Shown: piece after piece, positions 1-8,601 of the stretch
How positions within the stretch are numbered: the stretch's first letter is position 1
Layout: every line of letters starts with the position of its first letter
Assembly: GCA_965224815.1 (NCBI GenBank)
Contig: CBDDAF010000003.1
Coordinates: 620,001-684,000 of the forward strand
DNA: 64,000 bases
Origin: CAYPEL01 sp036479985
Lineage (GTDB): Bacteria; Pseudomonadota; Gammaproteobacteria; DSM-19610
Direction of reading: 5' to 3'
Position numbers and translations under genes: made by a program
Notes under the pieces: generated by a model
Told to the model about the DNA's origin: nothing
The model's input: the letters and a program-made list of their open reading frames with translations, nothing else
Database searches by the model: none

Positions 1-250
1 CCCTGATCCTGAATAACAGCGCCTGTTCATCGGCTGCAATTTCAACTTCGATCTGACCATCCGGGTTCATCAGATAACTATGCTGGATAACATTCATACA
101 GGCTTCATTGACAGCCAATACCACCTCATCAGCTTGCTCATTATTCAAACCCACAATATCTGCTGCATCCTTGATCACACTGCGCATCAGTTTCAATCGA
201 CTCGCCTTTGAACAGAAACTCAATCTGACGAGAATGTTATTGCAGTCCAT
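1..250 (-). CDS. RsbW-type anti-sigma serine kinase (C-terminus cut by window edge)
   Basis: About 83 codons are visible, starting at an ATG at 250 and running off the left edge. The segment around residues 44-59 (VLAVNEACMNVIQHSY) is the N-box of the GHKL/HATPase_c_2 fold found in RsbW/SpoIIAB anti-sigma factors. Such proteins bind a sigma factor or an STAS anti-anti-sigma protein and phosphorylate the latter. The start overlaps the stop of the upstream HDOD-SpoIIE phosphatase gene by 14 bp, implying co-translation. A PP2C-type phosphatase next to a HATPase kinase is the usual partner-switching pair, so kinase and phosphatase probably act on one STAS protein. The G1/G2 boxes lie outside the window and no STAS gene is visible here. 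Confidence 0.8.
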   Translation of the reverse strand, partial: MDCNNILVRLSFCSKASRLKLMRSVIKDAADIVGLNNEQADEVVLAVNEACMNVIQHSYLMNPDGQIEVEIAADEQALLFRIR

Positions 251-1958
251 ATTTTTTCGTACCGTCTATCAAAACCAGAGTTAAATCATCTTCAATCGCA
301 CCATTCGGGCCACGCACTGCATTAGCTATTTCACTGACACGTTTATCAGGCACCAGGTGGGCATGCTGTTTCAGAAGCTGTACCAGACCAGCATGTTCAA
401 GCCGACTGTCATCATCCAGTTTTGCTTCCAACAAGCCGTCGGTGAAAAGATAAAGACAGCCGCCATTCAGATTGAAACTGGAATTTGTGAAATTAAAATC
501 CATACCTATACCCAACGGCGGTGACAGTGCCGGGTAATCACTAATAACAGCTGTAGAACCCATGTGAATCGGTGGCAGATGGCCTGCATTGGCAAGTATC
601 ACTTCACCCGTAGACGGATCGGCAACCCCTGCAACCATGGTGACAAACATACCGCGTATGGATGTCTCAACAATTTCCCGGTTTAACATAGCCAGTAACT
701 TGGCCGGGTCACTGATACTGCGCCCAAGACAACGATACAAACTGCTGGTTTTTGCCATCAGCAAGGCAGCATTCATGCCTTTGCCTGACACATCAGCAAG
801 GCAAAAGGAAATGCGACCATCGGCTAATTTGAAAAAATCATAAAAATCGCCGGAGACTTCCTTTGCTGAAAGATTAATACCCACGACACCGGGGATTCCA
901 TCACGCGCATCAGGTAACAAACTCTGCTGGACTTCCCTGGCCAACTCCAGTTCCTGACGTAAGTTGGACGCAAAATGATCACGTTCTTCCAACGTTTGTT
1001 CCAACCGCCAGGTCAATTCCTGGTAACTCAGATTTTCTTCGGCGAGTGCCAGATTGGCTTCACGCAACACGGCTTCATAGCTTAAAGGCTCTTCAATTTT
1101 TACACCCAACGCTGAAGCTGCTTCTTCAATATTGTTTGCCATACGATCGAGCATGACATCGGTTTGTTCTGCTGCCAGGTTAAAATTCTCAGCCAACATG
1201 ACACGGCAACGCTGGATTGCTGAGCGCTTGTCAGTACAGCTATAAACAGCCGCCATCCAGTCTGCACAGGAAGCTACAACACACAACAACCGGTCTTCTG
1301 TCGATACATCATCTGCAACACCAGAATGGTGACAGCCCATCGCCATTGCCAGGTCTTGCGGTAAACCCCAGGATTTAGCCAGCATGTAACCGACTTCATC
1401 GTGCGTAGTATGAAAATACTCCGCTTCCAGCTCAAGACGTTGCTCTGGATTAGCGACAGACAGCTCATCCCAGTATTTGACTTGTTCTGGTTGTACGAAC
1501 AACATCACCAACAAACCAAAATCCTGTAACAGTCCGGCGGTAAAACACTCGTCTCCATCAAGCCCTGCCACTTCTGCCAGCACCCGCGCACTGACGGCCC
1601 TGTGTAGCGCATCTTCCCAAAACTTGTCCAGGTTAAATCCGGGGATACTTTCTGCGCGCAAGGCATCACGCATAGAAATACATAACACGAGGTTCCTGAG
1701 TGCACGGTTACCCAAAACGGTCACCGCACGCGTCACAGACTTGACCTGGCTAACCAGACCAAAATAGGCAGAATTGGAAACTCGCAGTAATTCGGCAGTC
1801 AACACCGGATCTTTGCTGACAATATTGGCTAACACACTGCTGTCGATATTCGCTTGTGCACAGGCCTGCACAATCTTAATCGCATCATTTGGCGGCGCAG
1901 GCAGATCCCCAGGCCGGATACCCTCGACTAAGCTGGTTTGTTCCAAAACCTCAGTCAA
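237..1958 (-). CDS. HDOD domain - PP2C/SpoIIE phosphatase fusion
   Basis: 573 residues. The N-terminal HDOD domain (about residues 12-215) is recognisable from DLPAPP near residue 20, SKDPVLTAELLRVSNSAYFG and a degenerate HD site (LLQDFGLLV instead of HDIG), so it is probably a non-catalytic signalling or scaffold module. Residues about 300-345 are predicted coiled coil by their heptad-like charge pattern. The C-terminal SpoIIE/PP2C phosphatase (about 355-570) keeps the metal-binding motifs: SGDFYDFF, LADVSGKGMNAALLMA, NAGHLPP, FTDGLLEA and EDDLTLV. It would dephosphorylate an STAS anti-anti-sigma factor. It overlaps the anti-sigma kinase gene downstream, and a second HDOD gene lies upstream on the same strand. 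Substrate and input signal are unknown. Confidence 0.88.
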   Translation of the reverse strand: MTEVLEQTSLVEGIRPGDLPAPPNDAIKIVQACAQANIDSSVLANIVSKDPVLTAELLRVSNSAYFGLVSQVKSVTRAVTVLGNRALRNLVLCISMRDALRAESIPGFNLDKFWEDALHRAVSARVLAEVAGLDGDECFTAGLLQDFGLLVMLFVQPEQVKYWDELSVANPEQRLELEAEYFHTTHDEVGYMLAKSWGLPQDLAMAMGCHHSGVADDVSTEDRLLCVVASCADWMAAVYSCTDKRSAIQRCRVMLAENFNLAAEQTDVMLDRMANNIEEAASALGVKIEEPLSYEAVLREANLALAEENLSYQELTWRLEQTLEERDHFASNLRQELELAREVQQSLLPDARDGIPGVVGINLSAKEVSGDFYDFFKLADGRISFCLADVSGKGMNAALLMAKTSSLYRCLGRSISDPAKLLAMLNREIVETSIRGMFVTMVAGVADPSTGEVILANAGHLPPIHMGSTAVISDYPALSPPLGIGMDFNFTNSSFNLNGGCLYLFTDGLLEAKLDDDSRLEHAGLVQLLKQHAHLVPDKRVSEIANAVRGPNGAIEDDLTLVLIDGTKKYGLQ

Positions 1959-2086
1959 CTTTTATTTCCTTATAATATATATAGTTACTATACTTTCTTA
2001 TAGTACACTTTAACTATTTGCAGACGCTTCCATAAGCTTCTTGTAACGGCCCGGAAAGAGTATTTCTGAATATATAGATAGCCCAA

Positions 2087-2113
2087 ATAAAAACGGAGCC
2101 AATGGCTCCGTTT
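2087..2113 (-). terminator. Rho-independent terminator after the HDOD gene
   Basis: On the minus strand a perfect 10-bp stem (AAACGGAGCC/GGCTCCGTTT, 3-nt loop) is followed by a T-run (TTTTTATTT). It sits about 30 bp beyond the stop of the 2142-3026 HDOD gene, so that gene appears transcribed separately from the HDOD-SpoIIE gene. Confidence 0.8.
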
Positions 2114-2141
2114 ACAGTGATTCAAACTAAAGAATGCCTTC

Positions 2142-3026
2142 CTAGAGCAACGCTTGTACCGTGGATGGAAACTGTTCCGCAGCTTCTTCAAAAGCAGCAA
2201 ACATAGTTTCACTTGATACACCGGCCTCTTCCATAATGGCGGTATTAATTTGTGACGCTTCAAGTGGCAAGCCAATGAAATTACCTTGCTCAGATTCATT
2301 GACCATCACATTTGCAAGATATAAGAGATGCGCTTCGAGACGTGCGGTGGTAGCCATCCCAGGCTCATGGTGCCAACTCACTGCTTGCTGTAATTCTTCT
2401 GGTAGATTCCACTCTTCAAGTAACCCTCCAGCCAGGCTGGCATGGTTAAATCCCAGGGTTTCATTTTCAGCGTGATACATTACTTCTTCATCGCCATTAG
2501 ATACCAGCAAGATATCCCGCATGGTTTCTGCCCGGTAGTGATACAGCACAAGACTACCAATATCGTGCAACAGTCCCGCCACAAACATCCGTTCAGGATG
2601 TAGCATGTTGACACGACGCGCCAAAGCACGCGCCAACAAACCAGTATAGACACTGTGCTTCCAGAACGTCTCCATTGTTACAATGTCATTCGGAATATTT
2701 GTAAATGATTTTACTGCTGAAATAGATAACACCAGGCTATACAACTCACTGTTACCAATAATAGTCACGGCACGTGACACCGTATCGATTTTTCCACCCA
2801 GGTTGTAGAACGAACTGTTCGCCATGCGCAGCAGGCGGGCAGTAAGGTTAGGGTCAACAGAAACCACTCCACCAATATCACGCGAGGACGACTTGGGAGA
2901 ATGGATTAATTCGAACAGACGCATACAGACATCTGGTGGTGAGACCAGTCCCTCAACATCATCAAGCAGAGCTTCAAATGATTGTTGCTCTACAGGAGCG
3001 ATGGCATGGGTATCAGCATTATGCAT
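2142..3026 (-). CDS. HDOD domain-containing protein
   Basis: 294 residues, nearly all one HDOD domain (about 20-220): SPPDVCMRLFELIHSPKSS, VDPNLTARLLRMANSSFYNLG, and near residue 155 GLLHDIGSLVLYH, which retains an HD pair unlike the neighbouring fusion protein. HDOD proteins are HD-superfamily signalling modules, usually without proven catalysis, linked to stress, motility or cell-cycle responses. The gene is paralogous to the N-terminal half of the downstream HDOD-SpoIIE protein. It is divergent from the DUF1631 gene, with 167 bp between them for promoters. No other domain is visible. Confidence 0.85.
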   Translation of the reverse strand: MHNADTHAIAPVEQQSFEALLDDVEGLVSPPDVCMRLFELIHSPKSSSRDIGGVVSVDPNLTARLLRMANSSFYNLGGKIDTVSRAVTIIGNSELYSLVLSISAVKSFTNIPNDIVTMETFWKHSVYTGLLARALARRVNMLHPERMFVAGLLHDIGSLVLYHYRAETMRDILLVSNGDEEVMYHAENETLGFNHASLAGGLLEEWNLPEELQQAVSWHHEPGMATTARLEAHLLYLANVMVNESEQGNFIGLPLEASQINTAIMEEAGVSSETMFAAFEEAAEQFPSTVQALL

Positions 3027-3193
3027 AGTGATTTCCTGTTCGTTTCTACACCCTGTTTAACGGCAATTTCAGTACATTCTAGAGAACTGCTTACGGTAAT
3101 TTTGAGAGCTGACTCACAACCCTTGCAATTCGACTGCGGTATTTATATCCCCCGTCCGATAACACTCTTACAGATTAAATCCGGATATAAACC

Positions 3194-5413
3194 ATGACTG
3201 ATAAAGCATATGAAAATGTAGTCAAACTTGGTGAGTTTGAACAGTTACGAAAAAACCTGGATGGCAGCAGTCCGGCTTCCCGTGTATTAAAGGAAATCAG
3301 ATCACTGGCTACCACTCATCTTGAGAAGTCCATCACACTTATGATGGAAAAAGTAGATGACGCGCTATTTTCCCGTGCAGAAAAAGCTGAAAACAACCAG
3401 GTACAAACGCTTTACTTCGATGCTATGCGCGAATTGCGTATTATCAGGAAGGATGTAGAAGCTAATTTCATCAACGAATTCAATACTCGATATAACCGCG
3501 GGTCACTGCGTGACGCGAGTAATAATGGCGCTCTAAAGTTTGACTGGGACAATAATAACGCCGCTGATCTTGGGCTGGTCGATAAAGAAGCCCTTGAAGA
3601 AAGTCTCGCTATTAGCAACATGGTAAATAAAGTGCGTAATAACTGCACTCAATCGCTCTATTCACTGGATAAGCGCGTTGGCATGCTGCTTGGCGACCCT
3701 GATCTTGAAAAATGGTGTAACCCGTTAGGGCCTGAGCCAATTTGTAATGCCTTTAAAGAAGCCACACAAAAGATCGAAACCGGCATTGAAATACGCCTGG
3801 TCATACTCAAACTATTTGACCAGTATGTGATGGCCGGGATTGGTAATTTGTATAGCGAAGTGAACCAACACCTGATCCGGCGTGGCATCATGCCAGAAAT
3901 AAAACCGACTATACGAAAATCTGCATCAGCGGAACTACCTGCTTATATGCAACAGGCCAATACACCGCCTGATCCCAAATCCACACATACAGAAGGCGGC
4001 GTTACGGTACATCCAGATACACATAGCTCTGGATCTGGATATGCGACCTCCGCCCACATGCCGCCTGAACTTTATCAACCGATAAGCGCTTTAACCTATT
4101 TGCAGCATGGATCTTTACCCGAAACAATACAGGCAGACGACTCCACGAACAGCAACATCAATTTAGCCGAAATAAATAGTGGCAAGATTAATGTTCTACA
4201 TAACATTAAACAGTCAGGACTGGTCGATAATCTGGGCGCACACGGTGATATGACCATCAATATGGTGGCCATGCTGTTTGATTACATCCTCGATGATCAT
4301 AATATACCCGACTCCATGCGGGCATTGATTGGACGCCTGCAGATTCCGGTACTGAAAGTTGCGATCCTGGATAGAAATTTCTTTTCCAAAAAATTACACC
4401 CCACCCGGCAATTACTTAACCGGTTAGCCGCGATTGCAATTGGCTGGAATGAAGATCAGAGCACTCAAGACCCACTGTATAAGAAAATTGAAGGTATCGT
4501 ACAAACCATTCTCAATGAATTTGATGATGATATAAGTCTGTTTTCAACATTACTGGATGATTTCCTATGCTTCCTGCATAAAGATGAGGAAGAAATAAAA
4601 ATACGTGAAGAGCGTTCTGCAAAGGTAATGGAGGGTCAGGAGCGATTGGAAGTTGCGCGTTCAACCACCATGAAAGAAATCACACCTCGGATTGATGACA
4701 AAAATAATATCAACTTCGTACGCAAGTTTCTCAGCACACACTGGAAGAATTTATTGTTTGTCACCTGTGCACGGAATGGCAAGGATAGCGAGGAATGGAA
4801 AAAGACAGTCGACACTATGGACGCGCTGATCTGGAGTGTAAAACCAAAACTTACCCTGGATGACAGAAAGAAACTGGTTGCTATTCAACCTGGACTGTTA
4901 CGTGAGATACGTGAAGGCATGGAAAGACTGTCACTACCTGCGATAGAACGGGATACATTTATCAATAATCTGATCAGAGCACATGGTCGCACAGCTTCAA
5001 CAAATGATGAAGAAACATCAGACAGCGCACCACTGGAAGACACCACTGAAAATACTTCAGTCAATAACGATACAACCAGTTCCGAAACTGCTGAAACGGA
5101 AAAAGATCCTGCCCCTGTCATTGAAGATCAATTCATGGAACTGGCACAGCGGCTCAAACCTGGCACCTGGGTGGAATTTAAAAATGGTGAGGGATTACCA
5201 CGCCGCGTAAAATTCAGCTGGATTAGCCCGATCACCGGTAGCTATTTATTTACAGATCGACAGGGATTGAAATCTGCCAATCTGGAAATAGCCGAACTTG
5301 CACACCAGTTACGAAATACAAGAGCGCGTATTATCGATAGCGCCCCGCTTTTAGACCGTGCCGTCAGCACTGTAATGAATGGTTGTAATAATAACTCTGG
5401 AACTACCCATTAA
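3194..5413 (+). CDS. DUF1631 family protein
   Basis: 739 residues, matching the DUF1631 family in length and in the conserved N-terminal block KAENNQVQTLYFDAMRE (near residue 65) and the large middle helical region (LIGRLQIPVLKVAILDRNFF). Residues about 610-650 are a low-complexity Ser/Thr/Asp/Glu linker. The last ~90 residues (GTWVEF, KFSWISPITGSYLFTDRQG) resemble a small beta-barrel of the PilZ type, which would make c-di-GMP binding possible, though I do not see a clear RxxxR motif. Function is uncharacterised. The 3' end has a second, diverged copy at 7255-7352. The ATG at 3194 lacks a strong Shine-Dalgarno sequence. Confidence 0.82.
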   Translation: MTDKAYENVVKLGEFEQLRKNLDGSSPASRVLKEIRSLATTHLEKSITLMMEKVDDALFSRAEKAENNQVQTLYFDAMRELRIIRKDVEANFINEFNTRYNRGSLRDASNNGALKFDWDNNNAADLGLVDKEALEESLAISNMVNKVRNNCTQSLYSLDKRVGMLLGDPDLEKWCNPLGPEPICNAFKEATQKIETGIEIRLVILKLFDQYVMAGIGNLYSEVNQHLIRRGIMPEIKPTIRKSASAELPAYMQQANTPPDPKSTHTEGGVTVHPDTHSSGSGYATSAHMPPELYQPISALTYLQHGSLPETIQADDSTNSNINLAEINSGKINVLHNIKQSGLVDNLGAHGDMTINMVAMLFDYILDDHNIPDSMRALIGRLQIPVLKVAILDRNFFSKKLHPTRQLLNRLAAIAIGWNEDQSTQDPLYKKIEGIVQTILNEFDDDISLFSTLLDDFLCFLHKDEEEIKIREERSAKVMEGQERLEVARSTTMKEITPRIDDKNNINFVRKFLSTHWKNLLFVTCARNGKDSEEWKKTVDTMDALIWSVKPKLTLDDRKKLVAIQPGLLREIREGMERLSLPAIERDTFINNLIRAHGRTASTNDEETSDSAPLEDTTENTSVNNDTTSSETAETEKDPAPVIEDQFMELAQRLKPGTWVEFKNGEGLPRRVKFSWISPITGSYLFTDRQGLKSANLEIAELAHQLRNTRARIIDSAPLLDRAVSTVMNGCNNNSGTTH

Positions 5414-5527
5414 ATTATTATCACGGATAGCACAGAATTTGTAGGAGCGGCTTCAGCCGCGATGGTCGATGACACCACCCTTCGCGGCTGAAGCCGCTCC
5501 TACAGTAAAACCATTTAAACAAGAACT
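5321..5527. repeat. Long direct repeat, copy 1 (DUF1631 3' end plus REP)
   Basis: This segment, the last ~30 codons of the DUF1631 gene plus the following REP, recurs at 7261-7468 in the same orientation. In the first 93 bp I count 10 differences, nine of them transitions. The two copies bracket the FG-GAP gene and the 49-bp direct repeats. Confidence 0.85.
5441..5503. repeat. REP-like palindrome, copy 1 (family A)
   Basis: Inverted repeat with arms GTAGGAGCGGCTTCAGCCGCG and its complement around a short variable loop. It belongs to the eight-copy intergenic family in this window, in which each arm itself contains a GGCTNNAGCC palindrome. It lies just after the DUF1631 stop codon. Confidence 0.93.
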
Positions 5528-5530
5528 GGA

Positions 5531-5579
5531 GTCAGAGTACTTGATCCACTCTTAATTGGTAAACTGTCCCCGGAACTCT
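5531..5579. repeat. 49-bp direct repeat, left copy
   Basis: Begins GTCAGAGTACTTGATCC and contains ACTGTCCC. It matches 7010-7058 at 42 of 49 positions in the same orientation. The two copies flank the FG-GAP gene, as remnants of mobile-element ends or a duplication junction would. No transposase is present. Confidence 0.8.
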
Positions 5580-5628
5580 CAGGAGCAGATGAGAAAGAGT
5601 GTTAATACTTCCAATACTCTGGAGTAAC

Positions 5629-5669
5629 AAAAATGGGGCTGAGGTTGATCGACCGCTGCCCTAGCCCCA
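5629..5669 (-). terminator. Rho-independent terminator after the FG-GAP gene
   Basis: On the minus strand TGGGGCT pairs with AGCCCCA across a 22-nt loop (with a further AGG/CCT pair inside), followed by TTTTTG. It is located just downstream of the stop of the 5696-6811 gene. Confidence 0.65.
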
Positions 5670-5695
5670 CATGCGTTTATTAAGTTCCTGCTAAT

Positions 5696-6811
5696 TTAGT
5701 ATTCAATCCAAGGATGCAGCATGAATGAATCCATTTTTCCATCACAATCCCAGTCACCATGCTGAACCCTATTCTTCAGGTTCTCTACGTCATACAGGGA
5801 GCCGGGGTCTGGGATGAAGTGCTGACCATCTACATAGACTGCGGTATAGACTGTGGTGTTGAAATCAGTGTAATTGTAGTAAAGATCAGTCAGACCATTG
5901 TGGTTCAAGTCGACGCAGCGCACCCAATCCACTTGGGGAGGCAGGCCTGGGAATGATGCAAGCTCTACCCATTCATCTCCCCTGGTGCCAGCACTAACCT
6001 GCCATAGGCTAGGTTGCGACGAACCGCCAAAATTATTGGGATCCCAGTGAAACAGGTTAAGCGTTCGTACTATCTCTGTTTTGCCTGCTGTTCTGAATGC
6101 GCCGAATAACAAGTCTTTGACAGTGAGGTCAGTATCGTATTTAACGAGTCGCCAATCATCCAGGCTGCCGGATCCCGTTCCATAAGAGATATACCATTCA
6201 CGCCTTGGAGCAGATACGCGAAAAATATCCGTTAAGCCATCGGCATTGAAGTCACCAAAGGCAAGCTCTTTCATCGGGGCGGGAGACCGGCCATAGGGTT
6301 GCCATGCGCCGAAGTGATCATTTTGTGCATAAGAGATAAATATCTCGCCAGAGTCTTTGACGAGAATCAGATCGACCTTTTTATCGGTATTGAAATATCC
6401 GAAGCTCATGTTGCTGAAAGCAGCGGAGGTCTCCTTTATACGACGAAGATGTGAGGGTGCTGAGAAGTCTTCGACATCATACAAGTCACCTTCTGGCGGC
6501 CTCATGATAATTTCCTGGTCAAAGAATGTTTCGCCTGAGTTTCCATCTGTATCGGCAAAAGTTGCACCGGTCGTTTTTTTAGTTTTTGAGCGGGACAGCC
6601 AATTTTTACCACCAAAATCGGTTTCTGTGAGCACCAGTCCGGGGTTGTATAGATCAAAATCGCCAACCTCCTGTTCTGCCGTTTCTATCGTTGGTTGACC
6701 TTTTAGCTGAGCGTTCGCAATTGGAGTATAGGCCCTGTCAATACTCCATCCGGCATGTGCCAAGCTGCCTATGCTACCTAACAGCGCTATTGATATGAGT
6801 TTCTTATGCAT
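5696..6811 (-). CDS. Secreted FG-GAP/VCBS-repeat protein
   Basis: 371 residues with a clear Sec signal peptide (cleavage expected after Ala20, SLAHA|GWS). The mature part has beta-propeller-like FG-GAP repeats with calcium-binding loops of the DxNxDGxxD type: DFNADGLTDIF, DLNHNGLTDLYY and DWDCDGKMDSF, plus a degenerate one at YFNTDKKVDLI. Such proteins are extracellular or periplasmic calcium-stabilised propellers, and the ligand or function is unknown. No anchor or sorting signal is visible at the C-terminus. The gene is isolated, has its own terminator, and sits between two sets of direct repeats, suggesting that it arrived as a unit. The 440 bp upstream contain only repeats and gene debris. 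Confidence 0.8.
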   Translation of the reverse strand: MHKKLISIALLGSIGSLAHAGWSIDRAYTPIANAQLKGQPTIETAEQEVGDFDLYNPGLVLTETDFGGKNWLSRSKTKKTTGATFADTDGNSGETFFDQEIIMRPPEGDLYDVEDFSAPSHLRRIKETSAAFSNMSFGYFNTDKKVDLILVKDSGEIFISYAQNDHFGAWQPYGRSPAPMKELAFGDFNADGLTDIFRVSAPRREWYISYGTGSGSLDDWRLVKYDTDLTVKDLLFGAFRTAGKTEIVRTLNLFHWDPNNFGGSSQPSLWQVSAGTRGDEWVELASFPGLPPQVDWVRCVDLNHNGLTDLYYNYTDFNTTVYTAVYVDGQHFIPDPGSLYDVENLKNRVQHGDWDCDGKMDSFMLHPWIEY

Positions 6812-7009
6812 GTCGCACCTCTCGCATTTAAAAAATTAATTGAACCTTGTTCGATGTCTCTTCGAACTGGTATCCAATTTAGGGAGTTGGGAGGGATGCT
6901 TCAGTTAAGTATTTACAATAATTTTGTGCGATATTCACAGTCGGATGAGGAGGTGATACGATAAGCATCCTGTTGGAGCAACGTATCATAGAACCGGCAT
7001 AGAACCGTA

Positions 7010-7058
7010 GTCAGAGTACTTGATCCGCTCCTAATAGGTAGACTGTCCCTGGAATTCC
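7010..7058. repeat. 49-bp direct repeat, right copy
   Basis: Partner of 5531-5579 (7 mismatches in 49). It lies upstream of the FG-GAP gene, within the 6812-7254 stretch that otherwise holds no recognisable intact gene. Confidence 0.8.
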
Positions 7059-7254
7059 ATTAAATGAAAATATATTAAAGTCAGTAATTCAGGATGAAGG
7101 TGGCGAGTACTTTATGGAATTATTTCATGAAGGCGTAAAAGCACTCGAAACTATTACTACTAAATAGTAATAGTGAACAATACACAGTCATTACAAATCT
7201 GTAGTGTTCAAGGGGCCATCTGTTTTAGTGAATATAATTACATGCTCTTTTCTT

Positions 7255-7352
7255 AATACGAGAGCACGCATCATCGATAGTGCCCCGCTGTTAGACCGTG
7301 CTGTCAGCACCATAATGAATGACTGTAATAATAACTCTGGAACTACCCATTA
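7255..7352 (+). pseudogene. Orphan 3' fragment of a second DUF1631 allele
   Basis: The last ~32 codons of a DUF1631 gene, ending at TAA 7350-7352, without any 5' part. Compared with the intact gene, the 93 bp from 7261 carry 10 nucleotide changes but only two amino-acid changes (Val to Ile, Gly to Asp). So the two copies diverged while both were under selection for protein sequence. The fragment therefore more likely comes from a homologous allele or relative than from local duplication followed by drift. It is followed by the same REP element as the intact gene. Confidence 0.8.
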
Positions 7353-7380
7353 AATTATAATCACGAATAGCACAGAATTT

Positions 7381-7444
7381 GTAGGAGCGGCTTCAGCCGC
7401 GATAGTCGATGACACCGCCCTATCGCGGCTGAAGCCGCTCCTAC
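7381..7444. repeat. REP-like palindrome, copy 2 (family A)
   Basis: Same palindrome as at 5441-5503 (loop differs slightly), and part of the duplicated block with the DUF1631 fragment. It lies between that fragment and the end of the acyltransferase gene on the minus strand. Confidence 0.93.
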
Positions 7445-7491
7445 AGTAAAACAACTTAAAAAAGAATACGTATCGAATTAAGTAAATTTAG

Positions 7492-8577
7492 TTACGTCCC
7501 GTTTGTACCGAAGTAACGATTCACAAACTTGAAATACTTGGCTTTGAATAAAAGCCTTAACATATTAAGTTTGCTGTCCCCAATACACAATTTTTTTCCA
7601 TGCCTGACCAAATCTATTTTCATCGGGATTGAAGGGCCGTTTTCTCGATGGAAAAATTGTTCCCCTGAAACTCTAAATCCCATGGCCTGGTAATAGTGCA
7701 ATAATCCTGGGACACAATCGATGTAACACTCCTTTATGCCTTGCCGTAAGCCAAAATCTGCTGCAGCGGCAATCAACGATATCGCCGCGTTTCCACCGCG
7801 ACTTGATTTAGATATGATGAACTTTGTGCAAATCCCACATTCATTGGGATAGTACGGGGAGTCTTTCATTCTATACAGATCAGTTAAGATTCCAAGGTTC
7901 CCTTTACTCGAGAAATTTAATCGCAGGGTTCCAATGGAATTGTTCGCTTTTCTGGCCAGAAAAACATAGCCATGATCATCTAACTGATCTCGAAGGATAG
8001 ATTCATCATGGTTTGCATAGGGCGAGGATCGTCCCAATTCCAAACAGTAGACATCGTAGCGTAACCGTTGTGCGCGGTGGAGCATCGATTCATCACGACA
8101 CAGAACGGTATTGATCTTAGTGCCAGAACCTATCGTATATGAAGAGTCAAAATTAACCAGGCCGTTATTTGGTCGACCGCTGGCAGTTTTAGCCAAATAT
8201 CTGAGAAATGATGTTGAAAGCTCTGGATTCTCCCGCTCCATTCTTGACAACGCCGCGTCATCAAAATGCAAAGTTTCACTATCAGTTAATGTAGTTACCG
8301 TAGTTGTGGCAGGAATCCCATAGAGAAACCCTATCTCTCCAACAGGGCCAGCGAAACGGGAAATGGATTCTTTGCCTAATTCTTCATCAAATTCTATGAG
8401 CAACTCTCCACGAATCAGGAGAAATAGATCATCATAGTGGTGTCCACGAACTCGAAGCTGGAAACCCTTATCCAGGTGTTGTTCGAAAGCGAAAGGTTTG
8501 AGATCTTCCAACCGCTCAAACGGAATATCATAACTAGTTTGATGCGGGTTGCGACGAGCATCTTGTTCAGTGCTCAT
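7492..8577 (-). CDS. Cyclic-nucleotide-binding domain fused to FeeM/GNAT-like acyltransferase
   Basis: 361 residues. Residues about 20-140 form a cNMP-binding (Crp-like) beta-roll: FAGPVGEIGFLYGIPATTTV corresponds to the phosphate-binding cassette region. Residues about 155-340 resemble the N-acyl amino acid synthase FeeM / autoinducer-synthase branch of the GNAT fold: LRYDVYCLELG, FLARKANNSIGTLRL, and CVPGLLHYYQAMGFR near the C-terminus. FeeM-type enzymes transfer fatty acyl groups, often from acyl-ACP, to amino acids. The gene starts 24 bp after the PqiC-like lipoprotein gene, so it is probably the last gene of the Mla-type operon, which fits a lipid-related role. It could be an allosterically gated enzyme, but ligand and product are unknown. 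Confidence 0.75.
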   Translation of the reverse strand: MSTEQDARRNPHQTSYDIPFERLEDLKPFAFEQHLDKGFQLRVRGHHYDDLFLLIRGELLIEFDEELGKESISRFAGPVGEIGFLYGIPATTTVTTLTDSETLHFDDAALSRMERENPELSTSFLRYLAKTASGRPNNGLVNFDSSYTIGSGTKINTVLCRDESMLHRAQRLRYDVYCLELGRSSPYANHDESILRDQLDDHGYVFLARKANNSIGTLRLNFSSKGNLGILTDLYRMKDSPYYPNECGICTKFIISKSSRGGNAAISLIAAAADFGLRQGIKECYIDCVPGLLHYYQAMGFRVSGEQFFHRENGPSIPMKIDLVRHGKKLCIGDSKLNMLRLLFKAKYFKFVNRYFGTNGT

Positions 8578-8601
8578 GGTTATGAGAGGCTGCCAAAGTC
8601 A

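Noticed and set aside
5531..7058. 49-bp repeats as integron attC sites
   Set aside because: They are direct repeats without the attC core sites or imperfect palindrome, and no integrase is present.
7042..7167. Small open stretch ending MELFHEGVKALETITTK
   Set aside because: It has no plausible start in front of it, begins inside the 49-bp direct repeat, and resembles no family I recognise. It is probably debris of a lost gene.
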